Below, one piece after another: positions 28,157 to 37,906 of a DNA stretch of 64,000 nucleotides; the stretch's first letter is position 1; each line of letters begins with the position of its first letter. Source of the stretch: Sphingobium sp. BYY-5 (lineage in GTDB: Bacteria; Pseudomonadota; Alphaproteobacteria; Sphingomonadales; Sphingomonadaceae); NCBI RefSeq assembly GCF_022758885.1, contig NZ_JALEBH010000001.1, forward strand, positions 1,612,001 to 1,676,000, in the 5' to 3' direction. Under the pieces are notes generated by a model. It did no database searches. It saw only the letters and a program-made list of their open reading frames with translations, and was not told the DNA's origin. The translations under genes were made by a program, and so were the position numbers.

Positions 28157-28789
28157 ATGAAACATGCTCCTCTCGCCGTCTGCCTGCCCGTCCTGCTGCT
28201 TGCCGCCTGTGGCCGCACCGAACCGGTGGCCGACATGCCAAGCCAGGAGGAACTGGCCGCGGCCGCCAATGCCGCAGCCGCCAACGCAATCGCGAACCAG
28301 CAGGCCGACGAAACCCCCGACAGCCGCAACTATGTCAATCTGGCGCACGGCTTTTCAGTCACGCTGCCCGAAGGGTGGGAGAGGGACAAGGCCGCGAGCA
28401 ATGCCGACGGCGTCGTCTACCAGGACCCCGGCGCCGGTGCCGATGTCCGCATCTTCTGGCAGAAGAATGACCAGAACCAGACGCTCCAGCAGATCGTCAA
28501 CACGGTCAGCAACGGCGCGGAAGGCGTGGACGGCGATTTCGTCGGCGACAATGAATATCGCGGTACCGCCAATGACGGCGAAGGCAATAATGTCGCCATC
28601 CGCCTGCTCCGGCAGCCCGATGGATCGATCGTCACCGCAACCTTCGTCTATCCCGAAATGCTGAGCGAGCAATATCAGGGCATTGCCGAGAAATTGCTGA
28701 CCAGCCTGCGCGCCTTTGCGCCCCAGGGTCAGGCCGAAAAGGCAGCGGCGGGACCCGCCGAAGCCGCCAACGCTACCGTCCGTCCCTGA
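28157..28789 (+). CDS. putative lipoprotein
   Basis: 210 residues. The signal MKHAPLAVCLPVLLLAAC ends in a lipobox, with Cys18 as the lipidated residue. An Ala/Asn/Gln-rich linker follows, then a domain that begins YVNLAHGFSVTLPEGWERD, a pattern seen in small secreted domains of the PsbP/DUF1795-like type (N-terminal 'P.gW' strand). Function not assigned. Confidence 0.7.
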   Translation: MKHAPLAVCLPVLLLAACGRTEPVADMPSQEELAAAANAAAANAIANQQADETPDSRNYVNLAHGFSVTLPEGWERDKAASNADGVVYQDPGAGADVRIFWQKNDQNQTLQQIVNTVSNGAEGVDGDFVGDNEYRGTANDGEGNNVAIRLLRQPDGSIVTATFVYPEMLSEQYQGIAEKLLTSLRAFAPQGQAEKAAAGPAEAANATVRP

Positions 28790-28795
28790 CCCGCG

Positions 28796-29614
28796 TCAGC
28801 GGACGGCGGCGTCGGTTTCGCGCAATGCGCGCGTTTCGGTAAGGGTTCCGCCGCCCAGCGTTAGGTCGCGGGTCTGATCCTCAACCATGCCGGTCTGCGT
28901 GGACAGGCCGTAGCGCACCCGCACCTGCACGCCGTCTCCTGCCAGATTTTCCTCCAGCCGGAACCGTCCACCCTCACGGGCTTCCAGTCGCAGCACGCCT
29001 TCGACCTTCACCGGCCGGCCCAGCGGCGATCCGGCCACGGTGCGCACGCCGCGCCCGGCCGCCTCATCCTCCACCTCGCCGCCCGCGAACAGGAACAGCG
29101 GCTGATATTCTCCGGCCAGCAGCGCCAACCGTCCCTCCGGGGACAGGCCGGCAAAGAGTGCCTGCACCGCGCTTGCCGCGCGATATTGCGAAGAGCCGGG
29201 CGCGAAGCCCTTCATCATCCGCGCCAGCCCTTGGTCGACCGACGCCCAGACCCTGTCCATATCGTCCAGCCCGACGATCTTGCCTGTCGCATCGACACGA
29301 AAGCCCATCTCCACGCCGATCAGCGGCGTCAGCGCCGCGCGATAGGATTCGGTCGCGGCCGAAGGCGCGTCGCTGTCGATCGTACGCAGGGCGGCGTGCA
29401 GCACATAGCCCCCGCCCGTCCCCTCCGCCCGCTCGAAGCGCAGGCTGCGCGTGGCGCTGAACCGGCTCTGTTGCCCGTCCACGGTGCGATGCTGGTCGAT
29501 GCGATAGGCGAGGTCGCGGCCGACCGGCGGCGCGAAGGCAATGGGAACAAGTTCGGCGGCGGCGGGCTGCGCCGCCATGGCGAGCAGCATGAGCGGCAGG
29601 CTCCACGCCTTCAT
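28796..29614 (-). CDS. secreted hypothetical protein
   Basis: 272 residues with a signal peptide (MKAWSLPLMLLAMAAQPAAA, cleavage before ELVPI). The mature part is beta-rich with repeated Arg/Thr strands (RFSATRSLRFERAEG, VKVEGVLRLEAREGGRF), suggesting a periplasmic beta-barrel or lipocalin-like fold, but I recognise no family. It is convergent with the lipoprotein gene, with six bases between them. Confidence 0.62.
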   Translation of the reverse strand: MKAWSLPLMLLAMAAQPAAAELVPIAFAPPVGRDLAYRIDQHRTVDGQQSRFSATRSLRFERAEGTGGGYVLHAALRTIDSDAPSAATESYRAALTPLIGVEMGFRVDATGKIVGLDDMDRVWASVDQGLARMMKGFAPGSSQYRAASAVQALFAGLSPEGRLALLAGEYQPLFLFAGGEVEDEAAGRGVRTVAGSPLGRPVKVEGVLRLEAREGGRFRLEENLAGDGVQVRVRYGLSTQTGMVEDQTRDLTLGGGTLTETRALRETDAAVR

Positions 29615-29645
29615 GACAGGCAATCCCCCTGCGCGAACGGATGGC

Positions 29646-30686
29646 TCATGCGCGGCGCCGCCCGATGGCGTGGGCGCCCCATGCGGCCGACGCAACCACC
29701 AGCGCACCCACCGCCTGGTGCAGCACCGCCAGTGGCAGCGCGATCCCGCTGATGACGGTGGCGATGCCGAGTAGTATCTGCATCCCGACCGTGGCGTTGA
29801 TCGCGATCGACGGCCCGCGCTGCCTCGCCCGCTTCGCCCGCCGCGCCAGCATCAGCAGCAGCCCGGCCGTCACCCAGGCCCACCAGCGATGGATGAAATG
29901 GACCAGATAGGGATCGGAGGAGATGGTCGCCCAGAGCGATCCCGCCCAGCTTATCCCTTCCGGCACCAGATGGTCGTTCATCAACGGCCAGGTGTTGGAG
30001 ACATAGCCCGCGTCCAGTCCGGCGGTAAATGCGCCGAACAGCAATTGCACGAACAGGACCAGCAGAACGACCAGCGCGAAGGGGCGCAGCCTTGCCGGTC
30101 GCGCGGCCCGATAACGCGCCAGCGCCAGCAGGTCGAGCGCGGTCCAGATCAGCCCGCCCATGATGAAGAGGGCCGTCAGCAGATGCACCGCCAGCCGATA
30201 ATGGCTGACATCGGTACGCACCGACAGACCCGATTCCACCATCCACCAGCCGATTGCGCCCTGCAACCCGCCCAGCGCCAGCAGCGCGGTGAGACGCAAT
30301 CCATAACCCGCCGGGATCGCGCGCTTCCACGCGAACCAGGTCAACGGCAAGGCGAAGGCGACGCCGATCAACCGCCCCAGCAACCGATGCGCCCATTCCC
30401 AGAAGAAGATGAACTGGAAATCGCCGAGGGTCATGCCCCGTTTGATTTCCTTATATTCCGGAATCTGCTGGTAGAGGCGGAACGCCTCCATCCACTGCTC
30501 ATGGGTCAGCGGCGGGATGGCCCCGCTGATCGGCTTCCATTGGGTGATCGACAGGCCCGATTCGGTCAGGCGGGTAATGCCGCCCACCACCACCATGCAG
30601 AAGACCAGGGCCGCCACGGCCAGCAGCCAGCGAGCAATGGCGCGCGGGTTGCCCCCGGCGGACGAACGGAAGGCAGATGCTGTCAT
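29646..30686 (-). CDS. ctaA: heme A synthase (COX15/CtaA family)
   Basis: 346 residues with eight membrane segments. Conserved motifs of the type found in alphaproteobacteria: GGITRLTESGLSITQWKPISGAIPPL, FIFFWEWAHRLLGRLIG, VHLLTALFIMGG, NTWPLMNDHLVP, and HFIHRWWAW. The buried His residues of the WAHR, VHLL, HFIHR and LHQAVG segments bind heme. It converts heme O to heme A for the aa3 oxidase. ATG at 30686 is chosen because the longer reading covers a region with no hydrophobic or family similarity. Confidence 0.93.
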   Translation of the reverse strand: MTASAFRSSAGGNPRAIARWLLAVAALVFCMVVVGGITRLTESGLSITQWKPISGAIPPLTHEQWMEAFRLYQQIPEYKEIKRGMTLGDFQFIFFWEWAHRLLGRLIGVAFALPLTWFAWKRAIPAGYGLRLTALLALGGLQGAIGWWMVESGLSVRTDVSHYRLAVHLLTALFIMGGLIWTALDLLALARYRAARPARLRPFALVVLLVLFVQLLFGAFTAGLDAGYVSNTWPLMNDHLVPEGISWAGSLWATISSDPYLVHFIHRWWAWVTAGLLLMLARRAKRARQRGPSIAINATVGMQILLGIATVISGIALPLAVLHQAVGALVVASAAWGAHAIGRRRA

Positions 30687-30952
30687 CGCCGTTCCATGCG
30701 CCGCTGTCCTGCCCGTTTCAAGAGCGCAGATGATGGACAAAAGGTCCATGACGGCGCATCGGCAAAAAATCCCTGCCCGGCATCGGACCATATCGGTTGA
30801 TGCCGTGGAAAACCGCGCCATGGCCCGACATCCGGCAATGACCGCGATTTTCCTATCTAAGACCTCATGCGTCCTTGAATTTCCATTTGTCTGAGTATAT
30901 CTGAAGGCCAAGCGCGCGTCATGCGCCCCGCCATTTTCGTCAGGATGCCACA

Positions 30953-32755
30953 ATGAGCGATTCGCCCAAGACTGCCCCGAAGCTGCGCAGCCGCGCCTGG
31001 TTCGACAACCCCGACAATATCGATATGACCGCGCTCTATCTTGAGCGTTACCTGAACTTCGGCCTCAGCCTGGACGAACTGCGCAGCGGCAAGCCGATCA
31101 TCGGCATCGCCCAGACCGGCAGCGACCTCAGCCCATGCAACCGCCATCATATGGTGCTGGCCGAACGCATCCGCGAGGGCATTCGCGAAATGGGCGGCAT
31201 CGCGCTCGAATTTCCGGTCCATCCGATCCAGGAGACCGGCAAGCGCCCGACCGCCGGCCTTGACCGCAACCTCGCCTATCTGGGCCTGGTCGAAGCAATC
31301 TATGGCTACCCCCTCGACGGCGTGGTGCTGACCACGGGCTGCGACAAGACGACCCCGGCGCTGCTGATGGCCGCCGCCACCGTCAACATCCCGGCGATCG
31401 CCCTGTCGGTCGGCCCGATGCTCAATGGCTGGCACAAGGGCGAGCGCACCGGTTCGGGCACCATCGTCTGGCACGCGCGCCAGTTGCTGGCCGCCGGCAA
31501 GATCGACGATGAAGGCTTCATCAAGCTCGTCGCCTCCTCGGCCCCGTCGACCGGCTATTGCAACACCATGGGCACGGCATCGACCATGAACAGCCTGGCC
31601 GAAGCGCTGGGCATGATGCTGCCCGGTTCGGCGGCGATCCCCGCCCCCTATCGCGATCGGCAGGAAGTCGCCTATCTGACCGGCAAGCGCATCGTCGACA
31701 TGGTCGCCGAAGACCTCAAGCCCTCGGACATCCTGACCCTCGACGCCTTCCACAATGCCATCGTGGTCAACTCGGCGATCGGCGGATCGACCAACGCGCC
31801 GATCCACCTGGCCGCCATCGCCCGCCATATCGGCGTCGACCTGCCGCTCAAGGATTGGGAGACGGTCGGGCACAAGGTGCCGCTGCTGGTCAACCTCCAG
31901 CCCGCCGGCGAATATCTGGGCGAGGATTATTATCGCGCCGGCGGCGTTCCCGCCGTCGTCAGCCAGCTTATCGAGCAAGGCCTGATCCGCGAAGGCGCGA
32001 TGACCGTCAACGGCAAGACCATGGGCGAAAATTGCAAGGGCGTGGAGATTGAGGATGAAAAGGTCATCCGTCCCTTCGCCCAGCCGCTGGTCGAGGAAGC
32101 CGGCTTCCTGGTCCTGTCGGGCAATCTGTTCGACGCCGCGGTCATGAAGACCAGCGTCATCAGCGACGAGTTCCGCAACCGCTATCTGTCCAACCCCGAC
32201 GATCCCGAAGCCTTTGAAGGCCCGGCAGTCGTGTTCGACGGCCCGGAGGATTATCACCACCGCATCGACGATCCGGCCACCGGCATCACCGCCGACACGC
32301 TGCTGTTCATGCGCGGCGCGGGTCCGATCGGCTATCCCGGCGCGGCCGAGGTCGTGAACATGCGCCCGCCCGCCTATCTCATCACCGAAGGCGTATCCGC
32401 CCTGCCCTGCATCGGCGACGGTCGCCAGTCGGGTACGTCGGGCAGCCCGTCGATCCTCAACGCCTCGCCCGAAGCGGCGGCGATGGGCGGCCTGGCGCTG
32501 CTGGAAACCGGCGATCGCGTCCGCATGGACCTGAAGGCCGGCACCGTGAACGTCCTCATCCCCGACGCGGAACTGGCCGATCGCCGAGCGAAGCTGGAGG
32601 CGGCGGGCGGTTTCCAATATCCCGCATCGCAGACCCCCTGGCAGGAAATCCAGCGCTCGGTCGTGGGCCAGATGAACACCGGCGCCATCCTGGAAGGCGC
32701 GGAGAAATATCAGCGCATCGCCCAGACCATGGGCCTGCCGCGCGACAACCACTGA
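30953..32755 (+). CDS. xylD: IlvD/Edd-family sugar-acid dehydratase, XylD-like
   Basis: 600 residues. The N-terminus [26 protein letters not shown], the motif [15 protein letters not shown] and the C-terminal [22 protein letters not shown] closely match, as I recall it, the Caulobacter D-xylonate dehydratase. Fe-S cysteines lie in SPCNRHH, TGCDKT and LPCIGDG. It should convert a C5 sugar acid such as D-xylonate to a 2-keto-3-deoxy acid. The next genes, an ALDH and a Gfo/Idh sugar dehydrogenase, fit a Weimberg-type oxidative pentose route. The substrate could also be arabonate or a hexonate. Confidence 0.82.
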   Translation: MSDSPKTAPKLRSRAWFDNPDNIDMTALYLERYLNFGLSLDELRSGKPIIGIAQTGSDLSPCNRHHMVLAERIREGIREMGGIALEFPVHPIQETGKRPTAGLDRNLAYLGLVEAIYGYPLDGVVLTTGCDKTTPALLMAAATVNIPAIALSVGPMLNGWHKGERTGSGTIVWHARQLLAAGKIDDEGFIKLVASSAPSTGYCNTMGTASTMNSLAEALGMMLPGSAAIPAPYRDRQEVAYLTGKRIVDMVAEDLKPSDILTLDAFHNAIVVNSAIGGSTNAPIHLAAIARHIGVDLPLKDWETVGHKVPLLVNLQPAGEYLGEDYYRAGGVPAVVSQLIEQGLIREGAMTVNGKTMGENCKGVEIEDEKVIRPFAQPLVEEAGFLVLSGNLFDAAVMKTSVISDEFRNRYLSNPDDPEAFEGPAVVFDGPEDYHHRIDDPATGITADTLLFMRGAGPIGYPGAAEVVNMRPPAYLITEGVSALPCIGDGRQSGTSGSPSILNASPEAAAMGGLALLETGDRVRMDLKAGTVNVLIPDAELADRRAKLEAAGGFQYPASQTPWQEIQRSVVGQMNTGAILEGAEKYQRIAQTMGLPRDNH

Positions 32756-32776
32756 TCCACGCACTGCCCATTGAAA

Positions 32777-32825
32777 GGATGGGGATGGCTATCCATCTCA
32801 CGGCCTCCCCATCCTCGCCATTTTT
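32777..32825 (+). terminator. hairpin with T-run after the dehydratase gene
   Basis: GGATGGGG (32777-32784) pairs with CCCCATCC (32807-32814). An inner ATGG/CCAT pair is also possible, and TCGCCATTTTT follows. It lies between the dehydratase and ALDH genes and may partly end or attenuate the transcript. Confidence 0.55.
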
Positions 32826-32908
32826 GCATCACTTGTGCCGCAAATCGATCAGCTCTTATCGGCGCGATCGTCTAGCCAGACCATTCTGACCCCCTTCAGG
32901 AGATAGCC

Positions 32909-34486
32909 ATGTTCAACGGAGCCATCCTTATCGGCGCGAGCGAGCGCAGCGGCGGCGAGCCTTTCTACGCCATCAACCCGGCCACCGGCGGAAAGGGCGA
33001 CGTCGCCTTTTCCAGCGCCATGCCCGCTGAGGTCGAGGAAGCCGCCGCGCTGGCCGACGCCGCGTTCGAAAGCTTCTCCACCCTGTCGCCCGACGCCCGC
33101 GCGACCTTCCTGGAAAATGTCGCCGACAATATCGTCGGCATCGGCGACCTGCTGATCGAAACCGCCATGGCCGAAACCGGCCTGCCCCGCGCCCGGCTGG
33201 AGGGCGAGCGTGGCCGCACCGTCGGCCAGCTCCGCCTGTTCGCCTCTTATGTCCGTCTCGGTGACTGGCTCGACGCCACCATCGACAAGGCGCTGCCGGA
33301 TCGCGCGCCGCTGCCGCGCGCCGACCTGCGCCGCGTCAACCATTCGGTCGGCCCGGTCGCCGTCTTCGGCGCGTCCAACTTCCCGCTCGCCTTCTCGGTC
33401 GCGGGCGGTGACACCGCCTCCGCCTTCGCCGCCGGTTCGCCCGTCATCGTCAAGGGCCACAGCGCCCATCCCGGCACCGGCGAACTGGTCGCCCGCGCCA
33501 TCCAGGCGGCAGTCAAGTCGCTTGGCCTGCATGAGGGCGTCTTCTCCTACCTGCCGGGCGCCAATCGCGCGCTGGGCGGTTCACTGGTCGCCGACCATCG
33601 CATCAAGGCCGTCGGCTTCACCGGCTCGCGCGGTGGCGGCACGGCACTGATGAAGATCGCGGCCGAACGCGCCGAACCGATCCCGGTCTATGCCGAAATG
33701 TCGTCGATCAACCCGGTCGTGCTGCTGCCCGGCGCGCTGGCGGCGAAGGCCGAAGCACTCGGCACCGCCTTTGTCGGTTCGCTGACCATGGGTTCGGGCC
33801 AGTTCTGCACCAACCCCGGCCTGGTCATCGCGCTCGACGGCCCCGATCTCGACACCTTCGTCGCTGCTGCCGCCGCCGCCCTGTCGGGCGCCGCGCCGCA
33901 GGTCATGCTGACGCCGGGCATCCACGACGCCTATGAAAAGGGCGTCGCCGCCCTGGTCGGCGCCGATGGCGTCACCACCGTCGCCCGCGGCACCGAGCCG
34001 GAAGGCGTCAACCGTGGCCAGGCCGCCTTCTTCGCGACCGACAGCGCGACCTTCTCGTCCAACCCGGTGCTGGCGGAAGAAGTCTTCGGCTCCTCCTCGG
34101 TCCTCATCAAATGCTCCAGCATTGAGGAAATCATCGCGACCATCGCGGGCCTGGAAGGTCAGCTTACCGCGACGCTCCAGATCGGCGAAGGCGATGAAGG
34201 CGATGCCGCAAAGCTGCTGCCCACCTTGTCCCGCAAGGTCGGCCGCATCCTGACCAACGGCTGGCCGACCGGCGTCGAAGTGACCCATGCCATGGTGCAT
34301 GGCGGTCCCTTCCCGTCGACCGCCGATGGCCGTTCGACCTCGGTCGGCACGCTGGCGATGATGCGCTTCCTGCGCCCCGTCTGCTATCAGGACGTGCCCG
34401 ATGCGCTGCTGCCCGCCGCGCTGCAAAACGCCAACCCCTGGAGCCTGACGCGCCGCGTGGAAGGCAAGCTGGAAGTCGCCGCATGA
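32909..34486 (+). CDS. NADP+-type aldehyde dehydrogenase, likely 2,5-dioxovalerate (ketoglutarate semialdehyde) dehydrogenase
   Basis: 525 residues. The nucleophile lies in SGQFCTNPG and the general base in YAEMSSINPV. KGHSAHPGTGELVARAI and GSRGGG follow the class that oxidises alpha-ketoglutarate semialdehyde to alpha-ketoglutarate, the last step of oxidative pentose degradation. CTTCAGGAGATAG precedes the ATG. The stop overlaps the Gfo/Idh start (ATGA). Confidence 0.86.
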   Translation: MFNGAILIGASERSGGEPFYAINPATGGKGDVAFSSAMPAEVEEAAALADAAFESFSTLSPDARATFLENVADNIVGIGDLLIETAMAETGLPRARLEGERGRTVGQLRLFASYVRLGDWLDATIDKALPDRAPLPRADLRRVNHSVGPVAVFGASNFPLAFSVAGGDTASAFAAGSPVIVKGHSAHPGTGELVARAIQAAVKSLGLHEGVFSYLPGANRALGGSLVADHRIKAVGFTGSRGGGTALMKIAAERAEPIPVYAEMSSINPVVLLPGALAAKAEALGTAFVGSLTMGSGQFCTNPGLVIALDGPDLDTFVAAAAAALSGAAPQVMLTPGIHDAYEKGVAALVGADGVTTVARGTEPEGVNRGQAAFFATDSATFSSNPVLAEEVFGSSSVLIKCSSIEEIIATIAGLEGQLTATLQIGEGDEGDAAKLLPTLSRKVGRILTNGWPTGVEVTHAMVHGGPFPSTADGRSTSVGTLAMMRFLRPVCYQDVPDALLPAALQNANPWSLTRRVEGKLEVAA

Positions 34487-35406
34487 CGATCCGGGCCGGT
34501 CTCGTCGGCCTCGGCAAGATCGCGCGCGACCAGCACCTGCCCGCGATCGAGAAGATCGACGGCATCGAACTGGTCGCCATCGCCAGCCGCAACGCGCAGG
34601 GTGAAGGGGTAAATAATTACCCCGACCTCGGCGCGATGCTGGCGGGCGAAGCCGACATGGATGCCGTCATCCTCTGCCAGCCGCCGCAGGTCCGCTACCA
34701 GGCGGCCCGGCAGGCGCTGCTGGCGGGCAAGCATGTCTTCCTGGAAAAGCCGCCGGGCGCGACCGTGTCCGAAGTGGAGGCGCTGACCGCGCTGGCGAAA
34801 GCGCAGGGCGTCACGCTCTATGCAAGCTGGCACAGCCGTTACGCCGCCGCCGTCGCCCAGGCCAAGGCGTGGATCGCGCAGCGCAAGGTGGAGCGCATCT
34901 CGATCCAGTGGCGCGAGGATGTCCGTCACTGGCATCCCGGCCAGCCCTGGATCTGGGAAGCGGGCGGTTTCGGCGTGTTCGATCCGGGCATCAACGCCCT
35001 GTCGATCCTGACCGAAATCGTGCCGGAACCCGTCACCGTCCTGTCAGCCAGCCTTGAGGTGCCGTCCAACAAGGATGCGCCGATCGGCGCGACGCTGGCC
35101 ATGGCCACCGCATCGGGCGCGCCGATCGACACCGTGTTCGACTGGCGCCAGACCGGCCCCCAGACCTGGGACATCGCGGTCGAAACCGACAAGGGCAGCC
35201 TGCTCCTGTCCGAGGGCGGCAATACGCTGCGTCTCGACGGCGAAGTGCAGCTAAAGGCGCCGGACGAGGAATATCCGACCATGTACCGCCGCTTCGTCGG
35301 CCTGGTGGCGGACAAGGCTATCGACGCCGACACCGCGCCGCTGCGACTGGTAGCGGACGCCTTCCTTTGTGGGCGACATTGTCCTACGGCTGCATTCGAG
35401 GACTGA
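34483..35406 (+). CDS. Gfo/Idh/MocA-family sugar 1-dehydrogenase (GalD-like)
   Basis: 307 residues. The Rossmann motif GLVGLGKIARDQHLPAI is followed by FLEKPPGATVSEVEAL (Lys of EKP at the active site) and FGVFDPGINALSILTE, the signature of D-galactose or L-arabinose 1-dehydrogenases. It would oxidise an aldose to its lactone as the first pathway step. It is coupled to the ALDH gene by a four-base overlap. The exact sugar is not readable from sequence. Confidence 0.82.
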   Translation: MTIRAGLVGLGKIARDQHLPAIEKIDGIELVAIASRNAQGEGVNNYPDLGAMLAGEADMDAVILCQPPQVRYQAARQALLAGKHVFLEKPPGATVSEVEALTALAKAQGVTLYASWHSRYAAAVAQAKAWIAQRKVERISIQWREDVRHWHPGQPWIWEAGGFGVFDPGINALSILTEIVPEPVTVLSASLEVPSNKDAPIGATLAMATASGAPIDTVFDWRQTGPQTWDIAVETDKGSLLLSEGGNTLRLDGEVQLKAPDEEYPTMYRRFVGLVADKAIDADTAPLRLVADAFLCGRHCPTAAFED

Positions 35407-35422
35407 ACATAAGGGGAAGATG

Positions 35423-36166
35423 ATGGGGAGCGAGCGAAAGGACCGGCCGGAACGCAAGTTCGGATCGGACGAAGGCTCGCTCCGCATCCATCAGGCGATC
35501 GCCCGCGACCTGGGCACCGCCATCCTGACCGGCAAGCACAAGCCCGGCGACCTGTTCGAAGGGGAGATAGAGGCGGCCGAACGCCTCCATGTCTCCCGCA
35601 CCGCCTATCGCGAGGCGGTGCGCATCCTGATTGCCAAGGGAATGTTGGAAAGCCGCCCCAAGGCCGGCACCCGCGTCCTGCCCCGCGCGCGCTGGAATGT
35701 GCTGGACCCCGAAATGCTTGCCTGGATGTTTGCGGGGGAACCGGACGCCAGTTTCATCCGCGACCTGTTCGAATTGCGCGGCGTGATCGAACCCGCCGCT
35801 GCGGAATTCGCCGCCCGCCGCCGCACCGACGAGCAACTGGCGGTGATGGACACGGCGCTCGCCGAAATGGCCCGCTATGGCCTGTCCACGCCCGAAGGCC
35901 GCGCCGCCGACCAGCGTTTCCACCACGCCATCCTCGCCGCCGCGCATAATGACGCGCTGGAGGCGCTGGCGAGTTCGGTGGGCGCGGCGGTAAGCTGGAC
36001 CACCACCTTCAAACATCGCAAGAAGCTGATGCCACGCGACCCCCTGCCCGACCACCAGGCCGTCCACCGCGCCATCGCCGCCCGCGACACAGCCGCCGCG
36101 CGCAACAGCATGGCGGAATTGCTGCGCCTGGCGCTGGCGGACATGGACATCGCGCTGTCGGAATAG
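35423..36166 (+). CDS. GntR-family (FadR subfamily) transcription regulator
   Basis: 247 residues. The winged-helix domain has EIEAAERLHVSRTAYREAVRILIAKGMLESRPKAGTRV, and the all-helical FCD ligand domain has LRGVIEPAAAEFAA, RFHHAIL and DHQAVHRAI with metal-binding His/Asp residues. It is probably the local repressor of the sugar-acid operon, being its last gene. ATG at 35423 has AAGGGGA at a good distance; 35420 is the alternative. Confidence 0.88.
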   Translation: MGSERKDRPERKFGSDEGSLRIHQAIARDLGTAILTGKHKPGDLFEGEIEAAERLHVSRTAYREAVRILIAKGMLESRPKAGTRVLPRARWNVLDPEMLAWMFAGEPDASFIRDLFELRGVIEPAAAEFAARRRTDEQLAVMDTALAEMARYGLSTPEGRAADQRFHHAILAAAHNDALEALASSVGAAVSWTTTFKHRKKLMPRDPLPDHQAVHRAIAARDTAAARNSMAELLRLALADMDIALSE

Positions 36167-36190
36167 GGATATACGGAAGGCTTACTATTT

Positions 36191-36226
36191 CCGTCATCCC
36201 CGCCTTCGCGGGGATGACGGTATTTT
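36191..36226 (+). terminator. REP hairpin with T-run after the GntR gene
   Basis: CCGTCATCCCCGCC, loop TTCG, CGGGGATGACGG then TATTTTT. This common sphingomonad repeat (class D) lies 25 bases after the stop and looks like a usable intrinsic terminator. Confidence 0.75.
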
Positions 36227-36279
36227 TGTTATGCTTTCCTACGGCGGATCGACATTCACAGTTTTGGCGCTTCCCAGGC

Positions 36280-36386
36280 CGTCATGCCGGACCTGATCCG
36301 GCATCCAGGGTCACAAAAGGTGTCGCCTGCGACTCTGGATGCCGGATCAAGCCTGCCCTGAGCTTGTCGAAGGGTCCGGCATGACG
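36280..36386. repeat. composite repeat: class A REP inside a class D palindrome
   Basis: CGTCATGCCGGACCTGATCC at the left pairs with GGATGCCGGATCAAG and TCCGGCATGACG at the right. The right arm is split by CCTGCCCTGAGCTTGTCGAAGG, the core of the class A repeat. It fills the gap between the GntR gene and urtE. No ORF is evident between 36167 and 36434. Confidence 0.8.
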
Positions 36387-36434
36387 TTGAAAATGAGGCT
36401 GAGGCTTCCGCTTTAACCTGAATGTCCATCAGTC

Positions 36435-37151
36435 CTAAATCTGCACCAGATGCGCGACATCCTTGGCGCTCTCATCCGCAATGGCGCCCTGGCGAATGAT
36501 CCGGCCATTCTGCATCGCGCTGTAGCGGTCGGCGAAGCGCCAGACGAAATCGAGATATTGCTCCACCACCAGCACAGTCATGCCCAGTTCGTCGCGGACA
36601 TGGACCAGCGCCGCCTCGATCTGCTGCACGACATTGGGCTGGATGCCCTCGGTCGGCTCGTCCAGCAGCAGCAGGCTGGGTTCGCCCGCCAGCGCGCGGC
36701 CGATGGCCAATTGCTGCTGCTCGCCGCCCGACAGGAAGCCAGCGGCGCGGGCGCGGATATCCCACAGCTTGGGGAAAAGATCGAAGATATGCTGCGGCAC
36801 CCCGGTTCCGCTTTTGCCACGTCCCGCCAGCGCCGACAGGCCCGTCTCCAGATTTTCCATGACGGTCAGTTGCGGGAAGACATGCCGCCCCTGCGGCACG
36901 AAGCCGATGCCCGCGCGCGCCCTTTTATGCGCGGGCAATGTGCTGATGTCGGTCCCGTCGAACCGGATCGTCCCGCCGATCGCGGGGCGTGTTCCCATGA
37001 TCGCGTGCAGCAAAGTCGTCTTGCCCACGCCATTGCGGCCGATCAGCGCCATGACCTTGCCACGCTCCAGCGACAGGTCGACGTCCCACAGCACCTGGCT
37101 CTGGCCATAGGCGCTCGACAGGCCGGTGATGCCGATCAGCGGCGCGCTCAT
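36435..37151 (-). CDS. urtE: urea-type ABC transporter ATP-binding subunit UrtE
   Basis: 238 residues of the LivF type: Walker A LIGRNGVGKTTLLHAIMG, signature LSGGEQQQLAIGRAL, Walker B LLLLDEPTEGIQPNVV, ending VAHLVQI. The DEPTEGIQP form is typical of UrtE. It pairs with UrtD to energise the UrtBC channel. It is the last gene of the urtABCDE unit, overlapping urtD by four bases. Confidence 0.93.
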   Translation of the reverse strand: MSAPLIGITGLSSAYGQSQVLWDVDLSLERGKVMALIGRNGVGKTTLLHAIMGTRPAIGGTIRFDGTDISTLPAHKRARAGIGFVPQGRHVFPQLTVMENLETGLSALAGRGKSGTGVPQHIFDLFPKLWDIRARAAGFLSGGEQQQLAIGRALAGEPSLLLLDEPTEGIQPNVVQQIEAALVHVRDELGMTVLVVEQYLDFVWRFADRYSAMQNGRIIRQGAIADESAKDVAHLVQI

Positions 37152-37906
37152 GCGGTGTGGCCCAGATAGACGGCGGCGACTTCGGGGTCGGCGCGCACCT
37201 CGGCGATGCTGCCCTGCTTCAGGAATTTGCCCTGGTGCATGACGGTGACGGGGGCGGCAAGCTGTTCGACAAAGCTCATGTCATGATCGATGACGAGGAC
37301 GGTGCGGCTGGCGCCAAGGCCCAGGATCAGTTGCGCGGTGCGGCTGGTTTCGGCCGGTCCCATGCCCGCGGTCGGCTCGTCCAGCAGCAGCAGTTCCGCG
37401 CCGGTCGCCATCACCATCGCGATTTCCAGCCATTGCTTCTCGCCGTGGGAGAGCGTGCCCGCCTCCACATCGGCGCGATGGGTCAGCGCAACCGTCTCCA
37501 ATGCTTCTTCCACCGCCTCACGCTCGGCGGTCGGGATACCGGTGCCCAGACTCTTCCACCAACGGCGGTCGCGGCGGGCGGCGAGCGCCAGATTGTCGCG
37601 CACGCTGAGGGTCGGCAGCACGCCGGGCGCCTGGAACTTGCGGCAGATGCCGCGCGCGACGATCGTCTGTTCGGGCAGGCGCTGGATCTCCTCACCCTTG
37701 AAGATTACACGGCCTTCGCTGGGGCGGACGCGGCCGATGATCGTGTCGCACAGGGTCGACTTGCCCGCACCATTGGGGCCGATCACCACGCGGGTTTCGC
37801 CGCGATTGAGCGTCATGCTGAAATTGTCGAGCGCCTTGAAGCCGCTATAGTCGATGGTGACGCCATCGACGCTGAGCAGCAGGTCGGAGACGGCTGAACC
37901 GCTCAT
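37148..37906 (-). CDS. urtD: urea-type ABC transporter ATP-binding subunit UrtD
   Basis: 252 residues of the LivG type: VVIGPNGAGKSTLCDTIIG, RKFQAPGVLPTLSVRDNL, LSHGEKQWLEIAMVMA and LLLLDEPTAGMGPAET. The RKFQ.P.VF and LSHGEKQWLEI forms are those of UrtD. The ATG at 37906 overlaps urtC by four bases; longer readings run through urtC. Confidence 0.94.
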   Translation of the reverse strand: MSGSAVSDLLLSVDGVTIDYSGFKALDNFSMTLNRGETRVVIGPNGAGKSTLCDTIIGRVRPSEGRVIFKGEEIQRLPEQTIVARGICRKFQAPGVLPTLSVRDNLALAARRDRRWWKSLGTGIPTAEREAVEEALETVALTHRADVEAGTLSHGEKQWLEIAMVMATGAELLLLDEPTAGMGPAETSRTAQLILGLGASRTVLVIDHDMSFVEQLAAPVTVMHQGKFLKQGSIAEVRADPEVAAVYLGHTA

